This document shows, piece after piece, positions 8,100 to 17,343 of a stretch of DNA of 64,000 nt. Numbering within the stretch: position 1 is the first letter of the stretch; every line of letters starts with the position of its first letter. The DNA lies in NCBI GenBank assembly GCA_045580875.1, contig JAZNOP010000020.1:1-64000 (forward strand). Direction: 5' to 3'. The notes beneath the pieces were generated by a model. That model did no database searches and was not told where the DNA came from. It worked only from the letters and a program-made list of their open reading frames with translations. Source of the DNA: SIG598 sp045580875 (lineage in GTDB: Bacteria > Bacillota > Clostridia > Oscillospirales > Acutalibacteraceae). A program made the position numbers and the translations under genes.

Positions 8100-9149
8100 T
8101 TACATACCAAGCGCCAGCATTTTCTCTTTTGCCTCAATAAAATAACTGTTATGCGGCTCTATCTGCAAAATATAATTTACCCTGCCAAAAAGATGGTTAA
8201 AATACCGTTTCACGTCAGCGTTTCCATAAGTGATGAACTCTTTTCTGTCAGCGTACAAAATGGCATTTTCAAACCCATATTTAAGCGCATAATAAACCTC
8301 CTGCCGAAGGGTGCGTTTGTAGTCGGGTGAAACAGAAACCTTTTCGTTTACCGTAAGTCCGGTTACGCTCTGACGATTGGCGTTGGTGATAAATACTGTT
8401 TTATTTTCGTTTAACTCAAATCCCATGTCTTCAAGTACAGCCTTAACCTTGCGATAAACCGCATAAAGCGGCTTGTCTGAGGAGAAGGTCATATCATCGC
8501 AGTAGCGTGTGTATGCGATGCTGCGGCGATTGCACCAAAGCCCTATGTAATCGTCAAATTGCTTCATGACAATATTCGACAGCGCAGGTGATGTTGAAGC
8601 GCCTTGCGGCAGAACATCATCAAGGCAGCAGAGCGTCGTCAGCATGGCTCCAATCTGCTTTGGAAAAATCCTTGTGTTAAATGCGTTGATGTAAATTCGA
8701 TAAAAAAGAATACTGCCGAAGAAATCTGATATGTCGATTTTCAGAAGATAGCGCTTGCCGCAGTGGGGAAGAGCGTTATCGTATAATCTGCTGCCGACAT
8801 GATATGCAGTTGCGTATTCTGATACCGGCAGCTTTGACAGCATTTGAGTCAGAATAGTTTTTTGAATAGCCTTGAGTCTGGCATCCGGTGCGTGCAATAT
8901 TCTGTCCGCACCGCTTTTTTTCTTTATGGTTATGGTTCGATAGTGTCTGTTTATATGGCGGCATAGATAAAACAGCTCCTTGCGCTCTATTGAAAGAAAA
9001 TGAGCGAGCTGATAGGTGTCATATATAAATGGCAGTTCAGATACCGACTTGAAGTCAAGAACCATTTCAGCAGCATTTTCTCTGCCGAATTTTCTGATAA
9101 AGTGCGCATCATGTTTTTCAAAGTGTACGGTGTCGTTCTTTATATACAT
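8100..9149 (-). CDS. Retron reverse transcriptase
   Basis: The 349-residue RT shows all the retron landmarks: NALPH (NAxxH, residues 125-129), IDISDFFGSI (domain 3), PQGASTSP (181-188), the catalytic YCDD (216-219) and VTG (262-264). Retron RTs copy part of a cognate ncRNA into multicopy single-stranded msDNA primed from a 2'-OH branch, and most act in anti-phage defence with an effector. There is no maturase, endonuclease or fused effector domain. The ATG at 9149 has a short GGGGTG SD; a TTG extension to 9191 would overlap the ncRNA a2 arm. The msr-msd candidate lies immediately upstream, as in all known retrons. No classic effector is fused; the adjacent Nmad2/Nmad3 or WYL genes are candidates. 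Confidence 0.92.
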   Translation of the reverse strand: MYIKNDTVHFEKHDAHFIRKFGRENAAEMVLDFKSVSELPFIYDTYQLAHFLSIERKELFYLCRHINRHYRTITIKKKSGADRILHAPDARLKAIQKTILTQMLSKLPVSEYATAYHVGSRLYDNALPHCGKRYLLKIDISDFFGSILFYRIYINAFNTRIFPKQIGAMLTTLCCLDDVLPQGASTSPALSNIVMKQFDDYIGLWCNRRSIAYTRYCDDMTFSSDKPLYAVYRKVKAVLEDMGFELNENKTVFITNANRQSVTGLTVNEKVSVSPDYKRTLRQEVYYALKYGFENAILYADRKEFITYGNADVKRYFNHLFGRVNYILQIEPHNSYFIEAKEKMLALGM

Positions 9150-9170
9150 TTCTGCACCCCAATAATAAAA

Positions 9171-9376
9171 TCCCGATCCTCTGCAGCACAAATCGTCCTG
9201 ATATAAACGAAGGCGAATGTCGAATCATGAAGTGATTTTTAATTCGTCGAGTGCTATCAGGTCAGCGATTCATAACTGAATCGCCCTTCCCGCAGTTACT
9301 ATAAATACAGAGCAGCGACTCGCGGCTCTTTCCTGAGCAAAATAGTCAGGGTGTACGCTGCCGCAGAAGACCGGGA
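9171..9376 (-). ncRNA. Predicted retron msr-msd RNA
   Basis: Read on the minus strand, the a1 arm (9376-9359) pairs with the a2 arm (9188-9171) over 18 bp including three G-U wobbles. Right after a1 the sequence is AGC, the context of the branching guanosine in known retrons (G at 9358). Two msr hairpins follow: 9332-9336 with 9346-9350, and 9309-9313 with 9325-9329 plus an inner 3-bp stem. A perfect 8-bp hairpin is at 9265-9272/9277-9284. The msd candidate is the long hairpin closed by CCTGATA and TATCAGG (9261-9255 with 9203-9197), with inner CGAAT/ATTCG and AATCA/TGATT stems. a2 ends 21 nt before the RT start. The exact msr/msd border and the reverse-transcription stop cannot be read off. 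Confidence 0.85.
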
Positions 9377-9381
9377 ATTTT

Positions 9382-9411
9382 ATACTAAATGTGATATAAT
9401 GCTATGCTCAA
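9382..9411 (-). promoter_or_regulatory. Candidate promoter of the retron RNA
   Basis: On the minus strand TTGAGC (9411-9406) and TAGTAT (9387-9382) are 18 nt apart; an overlapping TATAAA is at 9384-9379. Initiation about 7 nt downstream would fall at 9375, the first base of the a1 arm. The -35 overlaps the stop codon of the WYL gene. Confidence 0.5.
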
Positions 9412-10502
9412 TCGCTGTAATTATCCATCGATTGTTTCAAATCATTTTTTATCTGTTCGACCAGACGCTCGGGCGAAAGCACACGTACGTGCCGCGCATA
9501 CTGCAGTGCCCAGCAGCGCATGGCTTCATAGTTCATGCGTACCTTGGCAGTGAAAGTGTCATCATCTTCCTTGATAATATCAATATCTCTTCCAAGCCAG
9601 TCGATGACTTCGTTTATGATGTATTTTTTTGCCCGGAAGGTAACCATCACGCTCTCGCCGGCGAACATATAAATGTGCTCTGCCATGTGCTTTGGAAGGT
9701 CAAGTCCGTATCTGAGCCCATCAACCTGTTTCATGGGCTTTACGGGCGTGTCAAGCAGCTCGATATCCGAAATACGGTCGAGCCGATAGTTTGAAACCTG
9801 ATCACTTTTATCATAGTTGCATATCAGATAATACTTCCCGTTTGCAGCCACCATCTGATATGGATTAATTATGTATCTCCGTATGCTTCCGTCGCTGCGG
9901 CATCGGGGGTGCTTTTTTTTATCGGTACGATATTCGTTGTAATAGAACGCAACCTGTCGGCCTTTGCTTATCGCCTCGTCAAGCACCTCGATGGTCATGA
10001 ACAGCTGTGCGTTTGGGGATGAATTATCGGGCATGGAGCGTATATGCTTTACCCTTGAGCGGAAATAGCAGTTTGAAAGCCCCTCAAGCTTTTCCACAAG
10101 CTCCTTGCACTGGCTGTAAGGAATGTGCTTTGAGAATAGCAGACCGTCTATCAGCAGGCGCAGCTCGCTGTCGGTAAACTCACGCTCAAGGTAGAAATCG
10201 GACAGCATGCAGCTTTCTTCCATCTGAGGCTTTCCTGTATCAGGGTCGATGAGCGCTTCTCCAGTTTTTGTATCCTTTATTGGCACCATGCGAACTGTTT
10301 CGCTGTATTCAATGTTATAACCAAACTCAAGCAGGTTCATCAGATTGCGCTTGATTGCCTTGCGGTCGGCTTTCATATTGTATTCGGTTTCGAGGATTTC
10401 TGTTATATCTCTCTGACTGAGCCGATGATTTTCATCAGTGTATTTACGAAGAATATCAAGGATATTCATAATAAGGAGCTTCTTGTGCTGTTTTGCTGCC
10501 AT
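9408..10502 (-). CDS. WYL-domain transcriptional regulator
   Basis: The 364-residue protein has an N-terminal winged helix-turn-helix (about residues 8-75, 'LSQRDITEILE...DRKAIKRNL'), a middle helical part and a WYL-like module (about 165-250: 'AFYYNEY', 'INPYQMVAANGKYYLICNYD', 'YRLDRI') with the usual C-terminal extension. WYL proteins sense ligands, often nucleic acids or nucleotides, and commonly regulate phage-defence loci. The ATG at 10502 is chosen for GAGGTG 6 nt upstream. It is divergent to the helicase operon across 173 bp and ends 32 bp before the retron RNA, so it is positioned to control both. Confidence 0.85.
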   Translation of the reverse strand: MAAKQHKKLLIMNILDILRKYTDENHRLSQRDITEILETEYNMKADRKAIKRNLMNLLEFGYNIEYSETVRMVPIKDTKTGEALIDPDTGKPQMEESCMLSDFYLEREFTDSELRLLIDGLLFSKHIPYSQCKELVEKLEGLSNCYFRSRVKHIRSMPDNSSPNAQLFMTIEVLDEAISKGRQVAFYYNEYRTDKKKHPRCRSDGSIRRYIINPYQMVAANGKYYLICNYDKSDQVSNYRLDRISDIELLDTPVKPMKQVDGLRYGLDLPKHMAEHIYMFAGESVMVTFRAKKYIINEVIDWLGRDIDIIKEDDDTFTAKVRMNYEAMRCWALQYARHVRVLSPERLVEQIKNDLKQSMDNYSD

Positions 10503-10675
10503 TTCGTTCACCTCATTCTCATTTTATCAGCTTTGACTGTATCATACAATGTGTGATGCGACATTTTTAGAACATATCAAAAGGTTTTTATATCAATTTC
10601 TCTGTTTTCGTGATGCACCAAAAAAGGGACGCGCATAATGAGATAATTCAGTCAAAAATAGTTGGAGAGATAAAT

Positions 10676-13600
10676 ATGAGCGAAGAAAACAGAAGAAAAG
10701 GTGAAATACCGAAGCAGCTCAGCCCTGAGGAAATAATCCGTTTATGTCTGTATGATGAATTTCTCGATCGTCTACGGCAGAAAGGTGTTAACATTTCTTC
10801 TGACGAGATAAACAATATTATCGACAAGCTTACCACAGCGCAGGAAAAAGCAAAGCAACGAGAGGAGAAGGAACAAAAACGACGAGAGGCTGCCGAGGCA
10901 AAAAGACAGAAGCAGCTTGCACAGCAGCGCAGACAGGAACATATCAGAGAGGTTACCTGCATGGACCTTCCTATGGACTGGGAAAATATTTTTATGTCCG
11001 ATGAGCGTACTCAGAATATCCACGCAGAGAGCATAGCTGACGGGCTTGTTCTTTCGCTGACAACACTTGGCAGAGTGGATATCGAATATATATCATCAAT
11101 AACAGGCGAGGATTATAAAACCGTCATATGTACTCTCAAGGGCTCAATTTATCAGAATCCCGAAACATGGGATGAATGCTTCTACAAAGGTTGGGAAACG
11201 GCAGATGAATATCTTTCGGGAAATCTTGTTTCAAAGCTGAAAGCCGCAAGGCGAGCCAATGATGATTATGACGGGTATTTCGATGATAATGTTCGTGCGA
11301 TAGAAAGAATACTTCCGCCCCAGATAACGGCCGACGATATCTATATAACCCTCGGATCGCCGTGGGTGCCTGTGAGTGTTATAAAAGATTTTGTTGATCA
11401 CATTATGGGAATCCACCAAATATGCGGCAGCATAAAACATGACGAAATAACAGGCTCATGGGAACTGCCGGATAAATGGGTCGGTTCGGAGAATATCCGA
11501 GGCAGAAACACTTACGGTACAGAGAGAGTAAATGCTCTGCATATCATCGAGCGAACATTGAATATGAGAACAATCGCTGTCAAGGACGAGGTGCAGGATC
11601 CAACAGCAAAAAGCGGAAAGAAGATGGTGATAAACAATGCAGAAACAGCTCTGGCGCTGGAAAAGCAGCAGAAGCTGATAGAAGAATTTCAGCGCTGGGT
11701 CTGGTTGGACGAAAACCGAAAGAAAATGCTTGTTGATATATTCAATGAGCGTTACGGTCAGATTCGCTGCCGAAGATATGACGGCTCGTTTTTGAACTTT
11801 CCCGATATATCACCCGATATCACTCTTTATCCGTACCAGAAGAACGCCGTCGCAAGGATACTCTTTTCGCCGAATACGTTGCTTGCCCACGAAGTAGGCT
11901 CGGGCAAGACATACATAATGATAGCTGCCGGTATGGAACTTCGCCGTATGGGGCTGTCGAAGAAAAATCTTTATGTAGTGCCCAACAGCATAGTCGGGCA
12001 ATGGAAACGTATTTTTGAGATGATGTACCCGAAGGCAAAGCTTCTGTGTATTGAACCCAAGGATTTCAAGCCAGATAAGCGCAATGATGTTCTCCATCAG
12101 ATGAGGGATGAGGATTTCGACGGTATCATCATGGCGTACAGCTGTTTTGAGCAGATACCGCTGTCAAAGGAATTTATGATAGACGAGCTTACACAGGCGC
12201 AGGAGGAAATTCACAATGCACGCCGAGTACACACCAAATCCACCTATCATCTCGACCATAGAAAAAAAGCGATAGAAAAGGCTCTTGAGCAGCTTCGACA
12301 GGCGATATATGAAGCCGAAGACGGCACCTATTTTGATGATCTAGGCGTAACAAGGCTGTTCGTTGATGAAGCACACAACTTCAAGAATGTGCCGTTTGAA
12401 AGCAAGATAACCAAGGTGCACGGTCTTAATATGCAAGGGTCAAAGAAATGTCAGGATATGATGGACAAGGTGCATATGGTTCAGAAATCAAATAACGGCG
12501 GAGGAGTGGTTCTGGCGACAGGTACGCCGATAACAAATTCAGTTACTGATGTGTTTATCATGCAGAAATATCTGCAAAGCGGAGAGCTCTCTTTGCTTGA
12601 TCTGCAGAGTTTCGACAGCTGGATTGGTATGTTTGCCGAAAGGGTAACGGAGTTTGAGATAGATGTTGATACAAGCAGCTACAGACTGACCACCCGCTTT
12701 GCAAAATTCCACAATATTCCTGAGCTGACAACTATGCTGTCCTCGGTTGCCGATTTTCACCGAATGGACTCATCTGCCGGAATACCTGAATTTGATGGCT
12801 ATACCGATTCTGTCATTGAACGCACGGCGGAGTTTGCGGATTATCTTGACGACATATCGCAGCGCGCGGAGGCTGTGCGAATGGGGTTGGTAGACAGAAG
12901 CGTGGATAATCTGCTCAAAATAACGACTGACGGCAGGCAGGCGGCGCTTGATTTGCGTCTTGTTGATAAAAATGCCGCATTCACCTTGTCTTCAAAGGTC
13001 GCATATTGCGCAGAGAATGTCTTTGATATCTATATAAAGACTCATGCTGACAAATCAACACAGCTTATCTTCTGCGACAGCTCGACCCCGAAGGACAGCT
13101 TCAATGTTTATGATGAGATGAAGCGACTGCTGACAGGTATGGGCGTACCGTCAGAGCGGATAGCATATGTTCATGATGCCAATACAGACGCAAAGCGGGA
13201 AAAGCTGTTTGCTCGGGTGCGAAGCGGGGAAATACGCATCCTGATAGGCTCGACATTCAAATTGGGTCTGGGCGTAAATGTTCAGGACAGGTTGATAGCT
13301 GTTCATCACCTTGATGTGCCGTGGCGTCCGGCTGATATGACACAGCGCGAGGGGCGTATACTTCGTCAGGGCAATACAAATGAGCGAGTGCAGATATTCC
13401 GATATATCACCGAGGGCAGCTTTGATGCCTATTCCTGGCAGCTGCTCGAAACAAAGCAGCGGTTTATTGATGGTCTGCTGTCGGGTGTGTATTCAGAAAG
13501 AACGGGTTCCGAGATAGATGACACAGTTCTAAGCTATGCAGAGGTCAAAGCTCTTGCAGTTGGTAACCCGCTTATAAAAGAAAGAGTGGAAACAGCAAAT

Positions 13601-14164
13601 AAACTAAGCCGATATATATCGCTGCAATATAAGGTGATGGAAAACAGATCGCGAATGGAAACAGAGCTGATGGAGCTGCCCGGTAAAATCGAACGGCAGA
13701 GAGAGTATGTGCGTGCCTGTGCCGCCGATGCCGAATATTATGCGCAGAGCAAAACGACCTTGACGAAAGAGGAACGAGCTGCAGTCAGGGCGCGACTTTT
13801 CGTGGCGGTGCAGGGGAATATTCTTACCGCTGAAGAGCGGACACTCATGACATATCAGGGCTTTTCAGTCATACTGCCTGCCAACATGACAAAGGAAAAG
13901 CAATATATCCTTCTGCGGCGCGAGGGAAGATACAGTGTTGAACTTGGCGTCAGTGAAACGGGCATGCTGATTCGCATTGATAACTTTCTTGATGCACTCG
14001 GACAGCACCATGAAAAGCTCAATGAAACCCTTGATATGCTGATTGAAAGAAAAACTGCCCTTGAGGCAGAGCTTGCCAGAAAGGAAAGCTATTCGCAGCA
14101 GATTTCTGACTGCCGTCAGAGGCTTAAAAAAATCGATAATGAACTGGGGGTTAAATGGAAATGA
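10676..14164 (+). CDS. SNF2-type DEAH helicase, large accessory form
   Basis: The 1,162-residue protein has a long charged N-terminus with an EK/Q-rich coiled coil (about residues 45-95), then an SF2 core: 'YPYQKNAVARIL' Q-like motif, Walker A EVGSGKT (about 405), VPNSIVGQW (Ia), VDEAHNFKN (about 563), ATGTPITNS (motif III). The C-terminal helicase lobe follows with GSTFKLGLGVN, 'QREGRILRQG' (motif VI, about 890) and a C-terminal coiled-coil tail. Such helicases occur in phages and conjugative elements, often next to methyltransferases, but none is present here. The ATG at 10676 has GGAGAG; an upstream ATG at 10610 lacks an SD. It opens a six-gene operon and overlaps the ATPase gene by 4 nt. 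It is predicted to translocate on DNA. Confidence 0.88.
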   Translation: MSEENRRKGEIPKQLSPEEIIRLCLYDEFLDRLRQKGVNISSDEINNIIDKLTTAQEKAKQREEKEQKRREAAEAKRQKQLAQQRRQEHIREVTCMDLPMDWENIFMSDERTQNIHAESIADGLVLSLTTLGRVDIEYISSITGEDYKTVICTLKGSIYQNPETWDECFYKGWETADEYLSGNLVSKLKAARRANDDYDGYFDDNVRAIERILPPQITADDIYITLGSPWVPVSVIKDFVDHIMGIHQICGSIKHDEITGSWELPDKWVGSENIRGRNTYGTERVNALHIIERTLNMRTIAVKDEVQDPTAKSGKKMVINNAETALALEKQQKLIEEFQRWVWLDENRKKMLVDIFNERYGQIRCRRYDGSFLNFPDISPDITLYPYQKNAVARILFSPNTLLAHEVGSGKTYIMIAAGMELRRMGLSKKNLYVVPNSIVGQWKRIFEMMYPKAKLLCIEPKDFKPDKRNDVLHQMRDEDFDGIIMAYSCFEQIPLSKEFMIDELTQAQEEIHNARRVHTKSTYHLDHRKKAIEKALEQLRQAIYEAEDGTYFDDLGVTRLFVDEAHNFKNVPFESKITKVHGLNMQGSKKCQDMMDKVHMVQKSNNGGGVVLATGTPITNSVTDVFIMQKYLQSGELSLLDLQSFDSWIGMFAERVTEFEIDVDTSSYRLTTRFAKFHNIPELTTMLSSVADFHRMDSSAGIPEFDGYTDSVIERTAEFADYLDDISQRAEAVRMGLVDRSVDNLLKITTDGRQAALDLRLVDKNAAFTLSSKVAYCAENVFDIYIKTHADKSTQLIFCDSSTPKDSFNVYDEMKRLLTGMGVPSERIAYVHDANTDAKREKLFARVRSGEIRILIGSTFKLGLGVNVQDRLIAVHHLDVPWRPADMTQREGRILRQGNTNERVQIFRYITEGSFDAYSWQLLETKQRFIDGLLSGVYSERTGSEIDDTVLSYAEVKALAVGNPLIKERVETANKLSRYISLQYKVMENRSRMETELMELPGKIERQREYVRACAADAEYYAQSKTTLTKEERAAVRARLFVAVQGNILTAEERTLMTYQGFSVILPANMTKEKQYILLRREGRYSVELGVSETGMLIRIDNFLDALGQHHEKLNETLDMLIERKTALEAELARKESYSQQISDCRQRLKKIDNELGVKWK

Positions 14165-15276
14165 GTGATATAAAGCTGACAAATATCCCTGCAATGAGTG
14201 CAGGAGAGGTTGTCGGACAGCTCAGCAGCGTTTACAGCACAGTTATAAACAAAGGACTTCCAATAAAGTCAGTTCCGTCGGTTATGATGTGGGGTCCGCC
14301 CGGTGTCGGTAAGTCGCAGGCTGTGCGTCAGCTTGCGGCGGAAATTGGTAAAAGTACCGGAAAAAGTGTTAACGTGACCGATGTGCGTCTGCTGCTGTTC
14401 AATCCAATCGATCTGAGGGGAATTCCGACTTCCAATGCAGACAAAACGCTTGCTGTTTGGCTCAGACCGCAGATTTTCCAGATGGATGACAGCGCAGATG
14501 TTGTCAATATTCTCTTCCTTGACGAGATTTCAGCAGCACCTCAGTCGGTGCAGGCTGCAGCATATCAGATAACGCTCGACAGGGTGGTAGGTGAGCACAG
14601 GCTTCCGGATAATTGTATTGTCATAGCAGCAGGAAACCGATTGACCGATAAATCAGTTGCATTCAAAATGCCAAAGGCGCTTGCAAACCGACTGCTTCAC
14701 ATCGAGGTTGAAGGCAACTTTGAGGCTTGGAAGAAATGGGCAATACAACATGGCGTAAATCAAAAGGTGATAGGCTTTCTGAGCTTTCGTCAGGATTATC
14801 TCATGGGCTTTGATTCATCGCATGATGACCTTGCTTTTGCAACGCCGCGTTCATGGGAAATGGTAAGCAATCTGCTCAACAGTGTCAGCGATGACATAGA
14901 TCAGATGTATCAGATGATTGCAGGCATTGTCGGTACAGGAACAGCGATAGAGTTTCGCACATGGGCAAGGGTGTATGACGTACTCCCATCCATCGAAGAT
15001 ATCTTTGCCGGCAGACAGCCGTCCTTGCCGACCAACACCGATGCAATGTATGCGCTGACCTCTTCGATGGCGGTCTATGCCCGGGAGCATAAGGATGAGA
15101 TAGATCGCATAGCAAATTCGATTGCCTACGCCGACTGCATGCCGCCGGACTTTTCGGCAATGCTGCTCAGAGATTATATGTACATTGAGGAAGGCTACAA
15201 GGAACGGCTTATGAGTATTCCGGCGTTCTCACGCTGGCTGTCATCGAAAGGAAGGCTGATCAATGGCTCTGTCTGA
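14161..15276 (+). CDS. MoxR-like AAA+ ATPase
   Basis: The 371-residue AAA+ protein has Walker A GPPGVGKSQ (about residue 43), a long beta-hairpin region, Walker B ILFLDEIS (about 117), sensor-1 AAGNR (about 160) and a helical lid domain. MoxR ATPases usually work with VWA proteins as chaperone- or activation-type machines. The start overlaps the helicase stop (ATGA); an ATG two codons upstream at 14155 is possible but only 4 nt from the GGGGG SD. It overlaps the VWA gene by 14 nt. In this operon it is the likely energy source for the VWA partner. Confidence 0.88.
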   Translation: MSDIKLTNIPAMSAGEVVGQLSSVYSTVINKGLPIKSVPSVMMWGPPGVGKSQAVRQLAAEIGKSTGKSVNVTDVRLLLFNPIDLRGIPTSNADKTLAVWLRPQIFQMDDSADVVNILFLDEISAAPQSVQAAAYQITLDRVVGEHRLPDNCIVIAAGNRLTDKSVAFKMPKALANRLLHIEVEGNFEAWKKWAIQHGVNQKVIGFLSFRQDYLMGFDSSHDDLAFATPRSWEMVSNLLNSVSDDIDQMYQMIAGIVGTGTAIEFRTWARVYDVLPSIEDIFAGRQPSLPTNTDAMYALTSSMAVYAREHKDEIDRIANSIAYADCMPPDFSAMLLRDYMYIEEGYKERLMSIPAFSRWLSSKGRLINGSV

Positions 15277-16519
15277 TGAAAAGATAAGGGAATATATCAG
15301 ACGTCTACTGCTCTCGCGCATGAGAATACTGTGCAATCATGGCTTTTACGGATTACTGCTTATGCATATGGTTTATGCAATAGATGAAAACATGGACACC
15401 GCCGGAACGGACGGCGTACGCATTACCTTCGGTGCTGATTTTCTTGAAAGCCTTTCTGACAGTGAGCTGGATTTTGTGATGATGCACGAGATTCTTCATG
15501 TTGTTCTGCAGCACTGTCTGCGTGAGGTAGATCGCGATCACGAGCGGTTCAATATTGCATGTGATATAGTAGTCAATTCAAATATCCTGCTGGAAAACGG
15601 TATGAATGCCGGAAGCATCACTCTGCGCGAATATGGAGAATCCATGCACATTGCGCCCGATGGCAGGGAAGGTTCAAATTATACAGCCGAACAGGTATAC
15701 GAAATGCTGCCTGCAAGAGGAAAGAAAAGAGGAAGTACAGACAGCAGCGGTACTGCGCAGGGACGAGCCAAACAGCAGCGGGCAGAAGGTCAGCATAAAC
15801 CAAGCTGGCGGTGGGATGACCACTCGAGCTGGGGGATGTATGAAAAGGATCCAACCCTGCGTGATGTATGGGTCAAACGTTTTGAGGATGCCGCAGAGGC
15901 TGTATCTATCCGCGACCCGTCAAATTCACGCGGACTTCTGCCTGCCTTTGCAAAGCGCATACTTGATGAACTTAGGAAACCGCAGACCGACTGGCGAACA
16001 ATCCTGAATGATTTCATTCAGGAAGAGGTCGTTGATTATTCCTTCACTCCGCCCGACCGGCGATTTGATGACTGTCCGTTCTTTCTTCCTGACTTCAACG
16101 GCAAGGAGGATATGGTCAGCGACATACTGTTCATGATAGACACCTCCGACTCTATGTCAGATGCGATGATAACAGCAGCTTATTCAGAAGTGAAAGGTGC
16201 TATCGACCAGTTTGACGGCAGACTGAAAGGCTGGCTGGGATTTTTTGACGCAGCAATTATAGAACCTAAGGAATTTTCAAACGAAGATGAGTTCCGCGTT
16301 ATACATCCTGTAGGAGGAGGCGGAACGGATTTTCAGATAATTTTTGAATATGTTTACCATCACATGAGCGACCGCCTGCCGGCGAGCATCATTATTCTGA
16401 CCGATGGATTTGCTCCTTTTCCTCAGCCTCAGCTTGCTGGCGGAATCCCTGTGCTGTGGCTGCTAAATAATGAAGAGGTCAATCCGCCGTGGGGGAAGGT
16501 TGCGAGAATAAAGATATAG
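15263..16519 (+). CDS. DUF2201-type putative metallopeptidase with VWA domain
   Basis: The 418-residue protein has an N-terminal putative metallopeptidase domain with HEILHVVLQH (HExxHxxxxH, from about residue 74) and a C-terminal VWA-like domain. The VWA has the MIDAS DTSDS (about 292) and a GGTD loop (about 353). The middle (about 150-185) is low-complexity and hydrophilic, a linker. The two-domain layout matches the DUF2201 family, which is habitually paired with MoxR ATPases. MIDAS binding and proteolysis are predicted, not shown. The start has AAGGAAGG 7 nt upstream and overlaps the ATPase gene by 14 nt. Confidence 0.88.
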   Translation: MALSDEKIREYIRRLLLSRMRILCNHGFYGLLLMHMVYAIDENMDTAGTDGVRITFGADFLESLSDSELDFVMMHEILHVVLQHCLREVDRDHERFNIACDIVVNSNILLENGMNAGSITLREYGESMHIAPDGREGSNYTAEQVYEMLPARGKKRGSTDSSGTAQGRAKQQRAEGQHKPSWRWDDHSSWGMYEKDPTLRDVWVKRFEDAAEAVSIRDPSNSRGLLPAFAKRILDELRKPQTDWRTILNDFIQEEVVDYSFTPPDRRFDDCPFFLPDFNGKEDMVSDILFMIDTSDSMSDAMITAAYSEVKGAIDQFDGRLKGWLGFFDAAIIEPKEFSNEDEFRVIHPVGGGGTDFQIIFEYVYHHMSDRLPASIIILTDGFAPFPQPQLAGGIPVLWLLNNEEVNPPWGKVARIKI

Positions 16520-16534
16520 GAAGGATGAGAAAAA

Positions 16535-17317
16535 GTGAAGTATTGTCTGAATTGCGGCAGAGCTTTTGCTGACAGCTATATTTATTGTGATAACTGCCGT
16601 ACATTCCTGGCAACAAATGAGCAGTTTTATTACATACAGCAGTATAACCAGCAGATGCAGGCATCGCAGCAGTATATGCAGCAATACATTCAGCAGTATT
16701 TGCCGTATAATTCAAATCGGAATATACAGCAAAATAATACTATGCATGCAAATAAATCTATCCCGAATACTGGGTTATCTCAGAATGAACAAAAGAAAAA
16801 TCCGAACTGGCTCAGAATTTTATGTTTCATAGCGTTTGCGTGGGTTGGATTTGTTCTGGTGCTTGCGGTACTTGAAACAGCGGGCAGCACAAGCAATGTG
16901 GGGGAGGAAAATGTGAACACAAACCTGCCTGCAGAACAGCAAACAGAAACGCAGACGCAGACAACAACTCAGACTGAAACTCAACCGACAGCACTGCCCG
17001 AAGCTGAAGTAGAGCGCAGAATTTATGAAATTCTTGATTCGACAAATGTTGTTGAATCCTTTGCACCGACGATTGGTCAGATGGTGGTTACGGTATTCAG
17101 CAATTTTGAAATAACCTATGAGCTGCAAGCTGATACGACTGATACATACCGTGTATCCATCAGCGGCGATTATTATCCTAATCCAGAAATACCTTATTTG
17201 ATAATGAGCGGTACGATGGTTTACAGGATAAATATCGAAAGCGGAACCTGTGTTCTTGTAAGTGATCCGAATAATATCGAAGCGACATTTGCAGCATATA
17301 TTTTTGACTCTTTTTGA
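16535..17317 (+). CDS. Zinc-ribbon membrane protein
   Basis: The 260-residue protein starts with a double CxxC zinc ribbon (CLNCGRAF...CDNC, residues 4-22), then a Gln/Tyr-rich low-complexity stretch (about 30-65) and one transmembrane helix (about 95-115). A Thr/Gln-rich linker (about 130-155) precedes an extracytoplasmic beta-rich domain. GTG start with AGGAAGGA about 9 nt upstream, 15 nt after the VWA stop. The topology suggests a cytosolic zinc ribbon linked to an outside sensor domain. No close family recognised. It may tether the operon's machinery to the membrane. Confidence 0.72.
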   Translation: MKYCLNCGRAFADSYIYCDNCRTFLATNEQFYYIQQYNQQMQASQQYMQQYIQQYLPYNSNRNIQQNNTMHANKSIPNTGLSQNEQKKNPNWLRILCFIAFAWVGFVLVLAVLETAGSTSNVGEENVNTNLPAEQQTETQTQTTTQTETQPTALPEAEVERRIYEILDSTNVVESFAPTIGQMVVTVFSNFEITYELQADTTDTYRVSISGDYYPNPEIPYLIMSGTMVYRINIESGTCVLVSDPNNIEATFAAYIFDSF

Positions 17318-17343
17318 TCTGTAGAAATTGGAAGGTGAGATAT

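Noticed and set aside
8100..9149. Group II intron or diversity-generating RT
   Set aside because: No maturase or endonuclease domain and no template/variable repeat pair; NAxxH and VTG plus the a1/a2 ncRNA identify a retron.
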